Origin: Sulfurimonas sp.
GTDB lineage: Bacteria > Campylobacterota > Campylobacteria > Campylobacterales > Sulfurimonadaceae
Direction of reading: 5' to 3'
DNA length: 64,000 bases
Assembly (NCBI RefSeq): GCF_029027585.1
Contig: NZ_CP093397.1
Span: forward strand, 1,229,405 to 1,293,404
Part shown: positions 26,904-37,359 of the stretch, one piece after another
How positions within the stretch are numbered: the stretch's first letter is position 1
How the letters are laid out: each line of letters opens with the position of its first letter
Position numbers and translations under genes: made by a program
Notes under the pieces: generated by a model
Database searches by the model: none
What the model saw: only the letters and a program-made list of their open reading frames with translations
What the model was told of the DNA's origin: nothing

Positions 26904-28213
26904 TGAGATATTTTATATTTATAAGTTTGTTATTTTTGCATTTAAATGCAGATGTAACTATACAAGAAGCTTGGCAGAGAGTACAAAAGTTAAATGATGG
27001 ACTTGCAGCATCTAGCGGTGATGTAAAAAGAGCAAAGTTAAAACAAGACTCAGCATCTTCGATGTACTTACCATCTGTGAGTTTACAAGCTAGCTATATG
27101 CATCTTGATAAACCAATAGGTTTACAATTTGATGGGGCATTGACGGGCAATCATTATGAAATAGACTTTTCAGAGCAAGATATACTCATAGCAGATTTAA
27201 GAATTCTTTATCCACTTTATACAGGTGGAAAGATAGATGCTGCTCAAAATGTTTACTCAGCAAAGGTAAGTGAATCAAAATCAAAATATAAGATGGAACA
27301 AGACAAGGCTTTTTTAAATCTTGTTAAAGTCTACTATGGAGTAGTTATATCTAAATCACTTTATAAAACAAGATTAGAATCGCAGATATCATTACAACTT
27401 CATTTTGAACATGCAAAAAAATTAAAAGCACAAGGTCAAATAGCGAGAATAGAGCTTTTAAATGCACAAGTAAAACTTGATGCGGCAAAAATAAAAACAA
27501 CCAAAGCAAAACATAAAGTAGAAATATCCATATCAGCTCTTCATAAAATTATAAAACAAAGCAGCTTACCATCTTCTTCTCTTTTTATAAGTAACGATTT
27601 AAATTCACAAAGTCATTATTCAGATGAAAGTGTTGAAAATTTTGCTGTTCTTGGAGTCTTAGATGCTAAAAGTAAGCAAGCTTTAGCTTTAGTTGATATA
27701 AAAAAAGCAGCTTTATATCCACAAGTTGGAGCTTTTGCAAATGTAAATCTATATAGAGATGATAGTGTTTTAATGCAGACTATGCCAAACTGGATGGCTG
27801 GGGTTGCTTTAAAGCTTGAACTATTTAGTAGAAGTGACAGAAGTAGTGATATTCAAGCAGCTCAGCTCTTACATTCCAAAGTAGTGCATCTAAAAGCTCA
27901 AGCACAAGAAGATTTACGCTTAGCCGTTGAAAAAACTTATAACGAAATGCTTTTGTATAAAGATGAGTATGAATCACTCTCTTCATCTTTAGATTTAGCA
28001 AATGAAAACTATAGACTTAGAGAAATAGCATTTAGTGAAGGTTTAGCGACTTCAGTAGAGGTTGTAGATGCACAGATATTTCTTTTTGGTGCAAAAACAC
28101 AAAGACTAAATGCTGCTTATAATTATGTGAAAAAGATATCTCAACTTTGTGTTTTAAGTGGAGATAATGAATTGTTTTTTGAGATAGTTAATAACTCACA
28201 GGAGATAAAATGA
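26900..28213 (+). CDS. TolC-family outer-membrane efflux protein
   Basis: The 437-residue protein has a signal peptide (residues 1-17) and two copies of the outer-membrane efflux repeat, with long coiled-coil helices (for example [19 protein letters not shown] and [18 protein letters not shown]) around beta segments such as [10 protein letters not shown]. It should form the trimeric channel-tunnel of a tripartite exporter. Four-base overlaps with ruvC and with the HlyD gene place it in a single transcript with the adaptor. Confidence 0.9.
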   Translation: MMRYFIFISLLFLHLNADVTIQEAWQRVQKLNDGLAASSGDVKRAKLKQDSASSMYLPSVSLQASYMHLDKPIGLQFDGALTGNHYEIDFSEQDILIADLRILYPLYTGGKIDAAQNVYSAKVSESKSKYKMEQDKAFLNLVKVYYGVVISKSLYKTRLESQISLQLHFEHAKKLKAQGQIARIELLNAQVKLDAAKIKTTKAKHKVEISISALHKIIKQSSLPSSSLFISNDLNSQSHYSDESVENFAVLGVLDAKSKQALALVDIKKAALYPQVGAFANVNLYRDDSVLMQTMPNWMAGVALKLELFSRSDRSSDIQAAQLLHSKVVHLKAQAQEDLRLAVEKTYNEMLLYKDEYESLSSSLDLANENYRLREIAFSEGLATSVEVVDAQIFLFGAKTQRLNAAYNYVKKISQLCVLSGDNELFFEIVNNSQEIK

Positions 28214-29181
28214 ATAGTAAAAATGTTTTAGTTATTGTTGTAATAATTATTGTTAGTTGGGTTGGTTTTACTTTTTACAAAGCTTATCAGCCAAAACAGA
28301 TTACTCTTCAAGGAGAGATAGATGCGCAAAGCTATAACATCTCTTCAAAACTCCCAGGTAGAGTTAGTGAGATTTTTGTAAAAAAAGGAGATATGGTTGA
28401 AGTTGGTGATATCGTCTTTAGTATCTCTTCTCCTGAAATTGAGGCAAAACTAAAACAAGCCGAGGCAGCTAAAGATGCCGCTGGTGCTCAAAAAGATCAG
28501 GTTAATAATGGTGCAAGAAAACAAGAGATTCAAGCGGCATATGATCAATGGCAAAAAGCAAAAGCAGCCGAGGAGTTGATGAAGACAACTTATAAACGCA
28601 TACAAAGACTTTATAAAGAAGGTGTAGTATCACAACAAAGAAGAGATGAAATTTTTACACAATATAAAGCTTCAAGATATACTTCAAATGCTGCAAAACA
28701 GATGGCTATGATGGCAAAAGAGGGAGCAAGAGTTGAAATAAGAAAAGCGGCATCTGCACAAGAGAGAGTCTATGCGGCAAAAGTTGATGAAGTAAATGCA
28801 TATATAAAAGAAACTTCACAATACTCTTTTCATAGTGGCGAAGTAAGTCAGATACTTATTCACTCTGGAGAACTTTCGCCAACCGGTTTTCCAATAGTTT
28901 CAATCATAGATATAAAAGATGCATGGGCAAAATTTGCAGTTCGTGAAGACTATTTGAGAGAGTTTAAAAAAGATAAAGTTTTTAAAGTAAGAATCCCAGC
29001 TCTGGGGAGTGAAAGTTATGAATTTAAAGTAACTAACATAGCAGTTATGGGTGATTATGCAACTTGGAAGGCGACAGAGAGTGGAAAAGGTTTTGATATG
29101 AAAAGCTTTGAGGTTGAGCTTCACCCTCTTAAACCAATCGAAGATTTAAGAGTTGGAATGAGTGTTCTTTTAGCCCTCTAA
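28210..29181 (+). CDS. HlyD-family membrane-fusion (adaptor) protein
   Basis: The 323-residue protein has one N-terminal membrane anchor (residues 5-22), split biotinyl-lipoyl halves (SKLPGRVSEIFVKKGDMVEVGD and SGEVSQILIHSGEL), a central coiled-coil hairpin, and a C-terminal beta-barrel (VREDYLREFKKDK). The layout is that of YhiI-like adaptors, which bridge an inner-membrane ABC-2 permease and TolC. It overlaps the TolC gene by four bases; the two permeases follow after a gene on the opposite strand. Confidence 0.88.
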   Translation: MNSKNVLVIVVIIIVSWVGFTFYKAYQPKQITLQGEIDAQSYNISSKLPGRVSEIFVKKGDMVEVGDIVFSISSPEIEAKLKQAEAAKDAAGAQKDQVNNGARKQEIQAAYDQWQKAKAAEELMKTTYKRIQRLYKEGVVSQQRRDEIFTQYKASRYTSNAAKQMAMMAKEGARVEIRKAASAQERVYAAKVDEVNAYIKETSQYSFHSGEVSQILIHSGELSPTGFPIVSIIDIKDAWAKFAVREDYLREFKKDKVFKVRIPALGSESYEFKVTNIAVMGDYATWKATESGKGFDMKSFEVELHPLKPIEDLRVGMSVLLAL

Positions 29182-29212
29182 CTCTTTTTGTAATGTTTAT
29201 ATTAATACTTAT

Positions 29213-30382
29213 TTATAGATAACTTAGCCACCAATCTTTTCGTCTTTTTTTAAGTGAAGCGAACCATTTGCTAGGGTAGTAGAGTAAAACAGTAACCAAA
29301 ATCCAAGCGGTATAAGTTGGTAAAAGTTCAGACCCATAACTATATCCATCAGGACTATTTCCAATAGGAGCACCATAAAGCCAATTAGCGTCATTAAATA
29401 CGAATAAAGCTAACGCTATTCCTCCAAGGTGCAGTAGTGGTAAATGAATTACATAGAAGAAAAAAGGAACCTGTCCAAAATCTCTTAATGGGTTTGACCA
29501 CTTACCTAAATCTCTATCAAAGATTGACATTAAAATCATTGCTATACCTATAAAAACACTTAAGTATATAAGAGATGGCGGGTATTTTGTGAAGTTTAAA
29601 AAGCTCATTAGAGTAGCATCAAGCGTTTCATACTCTTTCCATGGTAGTAAATCACCATATAGATTTGTGTAACGAAGAACAAGCCCAAATATCAATAGAC
29701 CTAAGCCAGTGAAGAGAAAAATCTTCTTACGCTCAATTCTTGGTAGTTTTGTTACCGGTCCAAAAAGATATCCAGATGCCATGACACCAATCCACGGTAT
29801 AAAAGGATATACAACTCTTATCTCAATATCTCCCACGAAAAGAGAGCTAGGTACATGAAGAAGATGCCAAATCCAAGAGAGTGAACCAAACGAAGAAGCT
29901 AGGACACCATCTAGAGCATTATGTCCAAGCAACATAGCTAATGCGATAGTAGCGATTAAAATTTTTGGAAGATATATTAAAAGTCCCATAAAAATCATAC
30001 AAACACCAATGACAAAAAGAACAGCTATTTTGGGAGAGTAGATAAACTCAGGAGTAAAAGCCCAAAAAAAGCCAACTAAGGTTAGTTCTAGAAAAATTAA
30101 CCAAACCCCACGGCTTATGGCTAAGTATGCTAATTCGCCTTTAGTCCTTCTCCCAGATGCGAAGAACAATCCGATTCCGGCTAAAAATATAAAAACAGGA
30201 GCAGCAAAGTGAGTTATCCATCTTGTAAAAAAGACTTCTAAGTTTGTTATATCAATATTTGTAGGATCAAAATATACATAGCCTAAGGCAAAAAAATCAC
30301 GAGAATGATCAAGCGCCATTATAACCATGGTTAGACCTCGTAAAACATCTAATGCTACAAACCTTTCACTTTTTGTCTGCAT
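29213..30382 (-). CDS. DUF1624 / heparan-acetyltransferase-like membrane protein
   Basis: The protein of about 390 residues has ten or more membrane helices. Its N-terminal signature (RFVALDVLRGLTMVIMALDH) is typical of the DUF1624/HGSNAT-like and acyltransferase-3-like families. Conserved histidine and aspartate residues (ALDHSRDFF) lie at the first helix end. These proteins are thought to acetylate cell-surface sugars. GTG at 30391 is an alternative start; the ATG at 30382 is preceded by AAGTGAG. It is inserted, facing backwards, within the exporter operon. Confidence 0.8.
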   Translation of the reverse strand: MQTKSERFVALDVLRGLTMVIMALDHSRDFFALGYVYFDPTNIDITNLEVFFTRWITHFAAPVFIFLAGIGLFFASGRRTKGELAYLAISRGVWLIFLELTLVGFFWAFTPEFIYSPKIAVLFVIGVCMIFMGLLIYLPKILIATIALAMLLGHNALDGVLASSFGSLSWIWHLLHVPSSLFVGDIEIRVVYPFIPWIGVMASGYLFGPVTKLPRIERKKIFLFTGLGLLIFGLVLRYTNLYGDLLPWKEYETLDATLMSFLNFTKYPPSLIYLSVFIGIAMILMSIFDRDLGKWSNPLRDFGQVPFFFYVIHLPLLHLGGIALALFVFNDANWLYGAPIGNSPDGYSYGSELLPTYTAWILVTVLLYYPSKWFASLKKRRKDWWLSYL

Positions 30383-30444
30383 AACACTCACTTTATTATT
30401 AAAATTTTAATATGATACAATATATTTATTGAACTTACTGGGAA

Positions 30445-31566
30445 ATGGGGATAATGTATAAAGTATTAATAGCATCTTTTTTATATGAAATTAGAAGTAT
30501 TAAAAATTCTTGGTACAAATTTTCACTTATAACTTTTCTGCCTCTTGTTAGTTTTGTTTTAATCATTTCTATCTTTTATCAGGGTGTTGTTAGAGATATG
30601 CCGATTACTGTTGTAGATAATGATAAAAGTAGCATATCCGCTAAACTAATATCAAATATACAAAGTTCTTCAACCATAGATATAAAAAAGATGAGTTTAT
30701 CTTTAAGAGATGCGATGGCTCTTGTGAAACGGGGTGAAGTTTATGGTGTTGTTGTAATTCCACAACATTTTTATAAAGACATGCTTTTACAAAAACAGCC
30801 TAAAGTAACTGTGATGTTAAATACGCAGTATATTCTTATTGGAAAGATTCTATCAGCAGCTTTAACCTCTACTGTTATGCAAAGTTCCCCAGAGATAGAG
30901 TATGTTAAAGGTGGAGATTTTATTTCTCCCATACAGATGCAAATCACGCCATTTTTTAACACTTATCAAAACTATTTTTTATTTCTTGTTTCAGCTTTGC
31001 TACCTGCTATTTGGCAAATTTTTATAGTTGTTGCAACTTTGGTGTCTTTTGGTTCAATGTTTAAAGCAAATGAGGAAAAAGAGTTTTTTAAAGATGGATT
31101 TATTGAAGTGAGTATTATTGGTAAACTTTTGCCATATACTCTTTCTTACCTTTTTCTTGGAATCGGGTATCTGTTATATATGTATCAATTTTTATCTTGG
31201 GAGCTTCAAGGCTCATTTATCATAACTATTTTTGGGATGTTTTTAACAGTTGTAGCGTATCAAGGTATAGCACTTTTGTTTTTTGTAACTGGTTTTGATT
31301 ATGCTAGAAGTTTAAGTCTTGGAGCAGTTTATACTGCTCCAGCATTTGCTTTTTTAGGTGTAACTTTTCCTATTTTCAACATGAATAGTTTTGCCCTGTT
31401 TTGGCGAGATATGCTTCCTATTTCTCATTTCGTAGAGCTTCAAATATCTCAAGCAAATTACGGTTTAGGTTTTACCTTAGAACTACAAAAGCTTCTCATA
31501 CTCTTTAGTTTTTGGATAATTTTTGTTCCTGTGTTTTATATGTTTAAAAGAAGGCTTCAAAGATGA
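30445..31566 (+). CDS. ABC-2-type transporter permease (first of a pair)
   Basis: The 373-residue protein has the YhhJ/YbhR layout: one N-terminal membrane helix, a large extracytoplasmic domain (residues about 45-180, with VVDNDKSSIS), then five C-terminal helices. With its partner it should form the inner-membrane part of a drug or metabolite exporter working with the upstream HlyD and TolC proteins. An ATG at 30454 is an equally possible start. No ATP-binding protein is encoded nearby. Overlaps its partner by four bases. Confidence 0.85.
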   Translation: MGIMYKVLIASFLYEIRSIKNSWYKFSLITFLPLVSFVLIISIFYQGVVRDMPITVVDNDKSSISAKLISNIQSSSTIDIKKMSLSLRDAMALVKRGEVYGVVVIPQHFYKDMLLQKQPKVTVMLNTQYILIGKILSAALTSTVMQSSPEIEYVKGGDFISPIQMQITPFFNTYQNYFLFLVSALLPAIWQIFIVVATLVSFGSMFKANEEKEFFKDGFIEVSIIGKLLPYTLSYLFLGIGYLLYMYQFLSWELQGSFIITIFGMFLTVVAYQGIALLFFVTGFDYARSLSLGAVYTAPAFAFLGVTFPIFNMNSFALFWRDMLPISHFVELQISQANYGLGFTLELQKLLILFSFWIIFVPVFYMFKRRLQR

Positions 31567-32720
31567 ACTTTAAAGATGTTTTTTTTAATGAGGCAAAACT
31601 TATATTTTCAGATATTGCGATAGTTTTAACTATTATCGGTGGAGTTATATTATATTCTTTTTTATATCCTCAACCATACACCTCACAAAGTGTTAGCGGT
31701 TTGCCTCTTAGTGTTGTTGATTTAGATAAAAGTGATGTTTCTAGAGATATTATATTTAAGTTAGATGCAACTCCTCAAATAAGTGTAAAGAGAGTTGATT
31801 TAAGTGAGAGGGATGCCAAAGATGCTCTTTTAAGAGCAGATGTAAAAGCGATAGTTATTATTCCAAATAATTTTAAAAAAGATTTAGCATTAAATAAAAG
31901 TCCAATAATCGCAGTTGGTGCAGATGCTAGTTATTTTTTAATTTATGGCGGTATTTTAGAGGGTGCAATGAAGTCAGTTCTAACACAAAGCGCCACCATA
32001 AAAATAGCAAATCTTTTAAAAAAACAGGTACCTCTTAGTAAAGCAAAAGAAGCTTACGCACCCTATTCTTTAAACATTATAAATCTTTTTAATCCTCAAA
32101 ACTCTTATACTCAGTATGTTATACCTGCAGTTTTTGTTCTTATACTTCAACAGACTTTGCTTATAGGTTTAGGGATACTTGGTGGAGGGATAAACGAAAA
32201 GATTAGCAGAGGCGAGAGTGGTTACTTTAAAATTGCTCCAACATGGATGATGATGTTATCTAGAGTTATGATTTTTGGTTTTATATTTTTTATTCATATG
32301 CTTTTTTATTTTGGATTTAGTTTTGAGATGTTTGATATTACTCATTTAGCATCTATGATTGATTTGCTAACATTTGGTTTTGTGTTTTTGTTAGCGGTTA
32401 TCTTTTTTGGTATCTTTATTGGTGCTTTATTTTCAAGTAGAGAGATAGCGACTCCCGCTATATTATTTAGTTCTTTGCCTCTTGTGTTTACAGCAGGTTT
32501 TGTGTGGCCAGTAGAAGCGCTTCCACAAGCTTTAGTATATCTTTCGATGCTCTTTCCTTCAACCGTAGCCATCGAAGGTTTTTTAAAACTAAACCAGATG
32601 GGTGCGAGTTTTGATATGGTTATAGAGTTGTATGCCATTCTTTGGCTTCAAGTAATCATCTATGGGACTTTAGCTTATCTTGTTATAAATCAAAAAAGAG
32701 ATAATATAAAAAGTGTATAA
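31563..32720 (+). CDS. ABC-2-type transporter permease (second of a pair)
   Basis: The 385-residue protein is a paralogue of the preceding permease, with the same plan: one anchor helix, extracytoplasmic domain beginning at about residue 45 (VVDLDKSDVSRDI) and five helices at the C-terminus, including the typical SREIATPAILFSSLPL segment. The two probably form a heterodimer. The conserved FxWPxEALP-like motif (GFVWPVEALPQAL) near residue 320 is usual for YhhJ proteins. Confidence 0.85.
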   Translation: MNFKDVFFNEAKLIFSDIAIVLTIIGGVILYSFLYPQPYTSQSVSGLPLSVVDLDKSDVSRDIIFKLDATPQISVKRVDLSERDAKDALLRADVKAIVIIPNNFKKDLALNKSPIIAVGADASYFLIYGGILEGAMKSVLTQSATIKIANLLKKQVPLSKAKEAYAPYSLNIINLFNPQNSYTQYVIPAVFVLILQQTLLIGLGILGGGINEKISRGESGYFKIAPTWMMMLSRVMIFGFIFFIHMLFYFGFSFEMFDITHLASMIDLLTFGFVFLLAVIFFGIFIGALFSSREIATPAILFSSLPLVFTAGFVWPVEALPQALVYLSMLFPSTVAIEGFLKLNQMGASFDMVIELYAILWLQVIIYGTLAYLVINQKRDNIKSV

Positions 32721-32750
32721 TTTCGTATTATAATAATAGGAAATTAAACT

Positions 32751-33717
32751 ATGAATCACTTTGCAAATTTAGCAGACGGGCATCCGTGCCGTGTATATTT
32801 GGAAGAAAATCAACTTATTAGAGGCTTGATAGCAAGTATTAATTCTATCGATATACAAAATGACAACGAAGAATTTAAAGAAAAATTTGCTCGACTTTGT
32901 AGGGTTGAAAAAACACTTTGCAAGAAAAGAAAATCAACTTTTCCCTTATTTAGAGCAGTATGGTTGGACATCGCCTTCACAAAATATGTGGGCATTCCAT
33001 GACGATATTCGTGCTATCATAAAACAAGCTAGAACTTTAGTAGATACAGATGATGTACAAGCTCTTAGTTTGGTTTTACAAAACCTTTTTTCAAACTTAG
33101 AGCATATTATGCAAGTTGAAGAACAAAGACTTTTACCAAACGCTATGCAACTTATGCAAGAAGATGACTGGAAAGAGATGCGAGATGGAGATGAAGAGAT
33201 TGGTTGGATGTTTGATGAGCATCCAGCTCTTTATCCAGTACATGAAGAAGGGGAATATATCCACCCATCGTTAGATACAAAAAAAAGAAAACTTCCTTTT
33301 TCACTAGAGGGACGCTTAGATTTAGAACAAGGTCATATGCTTCCAGAACAAATTAACTGGCTTTTAAAGTTTATGCCTGTTGATATTACTTATGTTGATG
33401 AAAATGATATCGTTATCTTTTATAATCGTGGAGAAGATAGAGTTTTTCCAAGAAGTGCAGGGATTATTGGTCGTGAAGTTAAATTTTGTCATCCTCCAAA
33501 ATCAGTTGACCAAGTGTTAATGATTTTACGAGAGTTTAAAGCTGGAAACCGAGATGAAGCAGAGTTTTGGATTACCTTTAAAGGTAAGTTTATTCACATT
33601 CGTTACTTTGCTATTCGTAATGATGAAGGTGAGTATAAAGGTGTTATAGAAGTGAGTCAAGATGTTACACATATACGAAGTCTTGAAGGGCAACAAAGAC
33701 TACTAGACTGGGAGTAA
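32751..33717 (+). pseudogene. DUF438 hemerythrin/PAS protein, interrupted by a one-base frameshift
   Basis: Two overlapping frames join into one DUF438-type protein. The first frame gives GHPCRVYLEENQLI and EEFKEKFARL; the second continues HFARKENQLFPYLEQYGW, the expected next hemerythrin-like segment with its iron-ligand histidines and glutamates. Removing one A from the six-A run at 32908-32913 restores a 321-residue protein with VEKHFARKEN across the joint. A C-terminal PAS domain follows (from about 200). It probably senses oxygen, nitric oxide or redox state. The lesion may be a sequencing error. Confidence 0.82.
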
Positions 33718-33722
33718 TGAAC

Positions 33723-33742
33723 CCAGAGTTTTAATACTCTGG
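33723..33742. terminator. Shared hairpin between convergent genes
   Basis: CCAGAGT (33723-33729) pairs with ACTCTGG (33736-33742), loop of six bases. It lies between the stop of the DUF438 gene and the stop of gltA and can serve both directions. Confidence 0.55.
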
Positions 33743-35011
33743 AGTTCTCTCTGTTGGTCCTGTATATAATTGACGAGGACGAGCAATTTTAACAGTTTTT
33801 TGTTTACTTAGTTCACTCCACTGAGCAATCCAACCAGGAGTTCTACCGATTACAAAAATAACCGCAAACATCTCTTTTGGAATTTTAAGTGCTTGAAGGA
33901 TTAGACCTGAGTAGAAGTCAATATTTGGATAAAGACCGCGTTTAATAAAATACTCATCACTTAAAGCGATTTTTTCTATTTTTTCTGCCACCGCAACAAG
34001 CTCACTACTAATTCCAAGTTCAGTCATAAGTTCATTTCTAATCTCTTTAAGAACTGTTGCACGAGGATCAAAGTTTTTATATACTCTATGACCAAAGCCC
34101 ATAAGTCTAAATGAATCATTTTTATCTTTTGCTTTTGCAATAAACTCATCGACTCTATCAACTGTACCAATCATCTCTAGTTGACGAATAACGCTTTCAT
34201 TTGCTCCACCATGACTTCTTCCCCATAATGCACCAATACCAGCAGCAATTGCAGCATAAGGATGCGCCATAGTAGATGCTAGGTTTCTTACAGCAGTTGT
34301 AGATGCATTTTGCTCATGGTCGGCATGTAGAGTAAAGATAGTATCTAGTGCTTTGATTTCGATAGGCTTTAAGTCAACATAACTATGTGGATAAGCTCTT
34401 AGCATGTTTAAGAAATTTTCAGTAAAACCTTTGTTCATGTCTGGATAGATAATTGGTAAGCCGTTTGAGTATCTGTATGAAAAAGCAGCAAGAGTAGGAA
34501 TCTTAGCAACGATTCTGTTTGACATCTCTTGGTATTCATCTTTATCATCTATCTCTAAGTGGTCAAAATAAAATGTAGAAAGAGCAGAAACACCAGCAGA
34601 TAAAATAGCCATTGGATGTGCTTGATCAGGGAAAGAATCAAATAATTTTTTAATTCCTTCATTTACAAAAGAACGCTTTGTAATTTCTCCCTCATAAGCT
34701 TTTAACTGCTCAGCAGATGGTAAATCATCATGTAAAAGAAGATAAGCAGTATCTAAAAAAGTCTTTTCTTTTGCAAGGTATGCAATATCATAACCACGAT
34801 ACATAAGCTTACCAGCTCCGCCATCAATATATGTTATTTTTGATTGACAAGATGCTGTAGATGTATAGCCTTCATCATAAGTAAACATGCCTGTTTCTTT
34901 ATAAAATGTAGATATATCAACTACTGACGGTCCTACACTAGCATCTAATATCGGAAATTCATAACTTTTATTATCTCTATTGTTTGTTATGGTAATTATG
35001 TCTTTACTCAT
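33731..35011 (-). CDS. gltA: Citrate synthase
   Basis: The protein of about 427 residues is a type II citrate synthase, with a small N-terminal beta domain (ITNNRDNKSYEFPILDAS) and the catalytic segments LHADHEQNAST, GRSHGGANE, MGFGHRVYKNFDPRA and the aspartate-bearing NIDFYSGL. It condenses oxaloacetate and acetyl-CoA; in Sulfurimonas-type autotrophs it may coexist with the reductive TCA cycle. The second of two adjacent ATGs (35011) has the better-spaced AAGGA site. Confidence 0.95.
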   Translation of the reverse strand: MSKDIITITNNRDNKSYEFPILDASVGPSVVDISTFYKETGMFTYDEGYTSTASCQSKITYIDGGAGKLMYRGYDIAYLAKEKTFLDTAYLLLHDDLPSAEQLKAYEGEITKRSFVNEGIKKLFDSFPDQAHPMAILSAGVSALSTFYFDHLEIDDKDEYQEMSNRIVAKIPTLAAFSYRYSNGLPIIYPDMNKGFTENFLNMLRAYPHSYVDLKPIEIKALDTIFTLHADHEQNASTTAVRNLASTMAHPYAAIAAGIGALWGRSHGGANESVIRQLEMIGTVDRVDEFIAKAKDKNDSFRLMGFGHRVYKNFDPRATVLKEIRNELMTELGISSELVAVAEKIEKIALSDEYFIKRGLYPNIDFYSGLILQALKIPKEMFAVIFVIGRTPGWIAQWSELSKQKTVKIARPRQLYTGPTERTPEY

Positions 35012-35118
35012 CATTGTCCTTTTTAGTTTAAAAATTTGATATATTATAACCAAAAATTATATGATATTGGTTTTGTTACAAAGGTATTTATATATATTTC
35101 TTCTAAGGTGTGGTATTA

Positions 35119-36474
35119 TTACAACACTATTGCAAAAATACTTCCTCTTCTAAAAATGTAAATTCTTTTTCTTTCATTGCTAGAAGTAGCAGATTTAAAA
35201 TCATCAATAGTTTTTATCTCATTGTTTTCTATTTGAACTATAATATCATCTCTCATTAGACCTATTTTTTGAGCTTGGCTCCCTTCTTTCACCTCTTTTA
35301 TTAAAACTCCTCCATCTATGTTAGCATTTATTTTTAGAAGTTTTTGAAGTTGAGAACTCATAGATATGACAGTTACTCCTTTATAGGTTAATCCGCCACT
35401 AGAAGCTTGTTTTTCAAGAGAGCCTAGTTTTACATTTACAATATCTATCTCTTTGTTTCGTAAAAATTTTATATTTACAACCTGAGAAGGTGGGTAAGAG
35501 CCTATGATATTTTTAAGTTCACTCCCACTTTGTATATCTTTGCCGTTTACTGAGATAATCAAATCACCTCTCTTTAAACCAGCTTTTGCAGCAGGAGTAT
35601 TGTCTTCTATGCTAATAACAAGTGCTCCAAGTTTGTTGTTATAAAAACTTTTCATATCTTCACTTACATCAGAGATGCCAACTCCCAAGTAAGCACGAGT
35701 GTATTTTCCTTTATTGATTAACTGAGTGGCTATTGAAGTTACCATGTTTGAGCTTATCGCTAAACCTATGCCTACATTGTTTCCTGTTTTAGAAATGATT
35801 GCTGAATTTATTCCTATGAGATGTCCTGCTGAGTTTATGAGAGCACCACCAGAATTTCCAGGGTTTATAGATGCATCTGTTTGTATAAAATCTTCATACT
35901 CAACTATACCAACACTACTTCTGCCTGTTGCTGAAACGATGCCTTGAGTTATAGTTTCACCAACACCAAAAGGGTTTCCAAGAGCAAAAACAATATCTCC
36001 AATCCTTACCTTGTCCGAGTTATAAAAAGTAACAGCATTTAGCTCTTTTGCATCTATCTTTATGATGGCTATATCGCTTTTCGCATCTGTACCTATAAGT
36101 TTTGCGGTGTATTCTTTTTTATCTTTTGAGATGATAACTTTAATTACATCTGCTCCAGCTACAACATGATTATTGGTAACGATGTAACCGTCTTTCGTGA
36201 TTATAACACCACTTCCCATAGCAGCTTGTGGCATCATGTTTTGTCTTCTTAAAAAAGGATTGCCATACGCACCCCCACTTTTTATGGTTCTTTGAGTTGA
36301 GATACTAACAACACTTGATCTAACATCTTTTAAAATGTTGTTATATGAAAGTATATAATTTTGGCTTGTTGGATTTTTTCTTTTAAAATCTTGCTCGGCA
36401 AATTTAAACTCTACGCTATCTTTTGCTTGAAGTAGGCTAATAGTAACTAAACAGATTAATAATAACTTTTTCAT
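35119..36474 (-). CDS. DegP/HtrA-type periplasmic serine protease (Do)
   Basis: The 451-residue protein has a signal peptide (residues 1-17), a trypsin-like domain with His in VTNNHVVAGAD, Asp in SDIAIIKID and the catalytic serine in NPGNSGGAL, and two PDZ domains (from about 255 and 370). It degrades or refolds misfolded envelope proteins. Gene spacing suggests its own promoter in the 106-base gap upstream. Confidence 0.93.
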   Translation of the reverse strand: MKKLLLICLVTISLLQAKDSVEFKFAEQDFKRKNPTSQNYILSYNNILKDVRSSVVSISTQRTIKSGGAYGNPFLRRQNMMPQAAMGSGVIITKDGYIVTNNHVVAGADVIKVIISKDKKEYTAKLIGTDAKSDIAIIKIDAKELNAVTFYNSDKVRIGDIVFALGNPFGVGETITQGIVSATGRSSVGIVEYEDFIQTDASINPGNSGGALINSAGHLIGINSAIISKTGNNVGIGLAISSNMVTSIATQLINKGKYTRAYLGVGISDVSEDMKSFYNNKLGALVISIEDNTPAAKAGLKRGDLIISVNGKDIQSGSELKNIIGSYPPSQVVNIKFLRNKEIDIVNVKLGSLEKQASSGGLTYKGVTVISMSSQLQKLLKINANIDGGVLIKEVKEGSQAQKIGLMRDDIIVQIENNEIKTIDDFKSATSSNERKRIYIFRRGSIFAIVL

Positions 36475-36580
36475 CTTGTATCCTTAAGAAGGTTTATGAT
36501 AGTTTATAATTTAATTGTTTACAAATTACTAATGTACGCCTAATGAATAGTTAATGGTAACTAGATTGAAGCAGTTGTTA

Positions 36581-36970
36581 TTATTCTTTCCTAAATGATT
36601 TGATACTTTCACTCATACCAAAATCAGGATGGTTTTTAGCATTTAAAATTGTTTGAGCAATTTTGTTGTTGTCATTGTTAACAATAATAGGAGCTATGAA
36701 ATTTACAGTAGAATTTTCTAGTGGGTTTTGTATAACAACAATGTTATAAACACTAACATTTGATTTTTCATTAATGTCTAAAAGAACTTTTATATCTGAT
36801 GGCAAATCAAAAGAGTATTCTCTAAGAACATAAGGGTTAGCTATTGTAAAAGATATCTCTTTATTGTCACAGTCTTGCATCGTTGCAAACAGTTCATCTA
36901 CTTTGTGTATTTCAAGATTTAGAGTATTGTCAAATCCATAAATATTTCCTTTAACTTCATACTTTTGCAT
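36581..36970 (-). CDS. fliW: Flagellar assembly factor FliW
   Basis: The protein of about 129 residues begins MQKYEVKGNIYGFDNT and has the FliW pattern of beta strands, including the SFTIANPYVLREYSFDL segment and a C-terminal helix. FliW antagonises CsrA and binds flagellin, linking flagellin synthesis to its export. The ATG at 36970 has a strong AAGGAAA site; an in-frame start at 37012 lies in the preceding gene and is less likely. It ends a purB-nrdA-unknown-fliW run. Confidence 0.9.
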   Translation of the reverse strand: MQKYEVKGNIYGFDNTLNLEIHKVDELFATMQDCDNKEISFTIANPYVLREYSFDLPSDIKVLLDINEKSNVSVYNIVVIQNPLENSTVNFIAPIIVNNDNNKIAQTILNAKNHPDFGMSESIKSFRKE

Positions 36971-36992
36971 TTTTTTTCCTTGCGTTAGTTTG

Positions 36993-37358
36993 TTAGAATA
37001 AACCTTCTTCATATTTTATACTAGAAGAGATTATATAAAAAAGAGCATCTTTTACACTGCTTAAGTTATTATAATTATTTATACTTAAAACAAAATAATT
37101 ATCTTGAAAAAAGAGTGTTAAACCTTCACTCATATCAACAAGTGAGAGTTTTGAGTTGTTAATGAGTTTGGCATCTGTAATATTAGAAAACTCTAAACTT
37201 ATGCTTAACCAGTCAAAGCCTCTAGCGCTATCTTGAGCAGCTATAACAACTTGTATAACTGTTGGGGAGATAGCCTCCATAGAACGAATCTCAGCATCTA
37301 CAAAATCACCAAATCTTTTTAAGAAATTTGGTAATTCTGTTGAGAGTAAAGGCTTCAT
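36993..37358 (-). CDS. Conserved hypothetical protein between nrdA and fliW
   Basis: I do not recognise this 121-residue soluble protein. The sequence suggests an alpha/beta fold without cysteines or catalytic motifs. It starts one base after the nrdA stop and ends 22 bases before the FliW start, so it is co-transcribed with both. Confidence 0.65.
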   Translation of the reverse strand: MKPLLSTELPNFLKRFGDFVDAEIRSMEAISPTVIQVVIAAQDSARGFDWLSISLEFSNITDAKLINNSKLSLVDMSEGLTLFFQDNYFVLSINNYNNLSSVKDALFYIISSSIKYEEGLF

Positions 37359-37359
37359 G

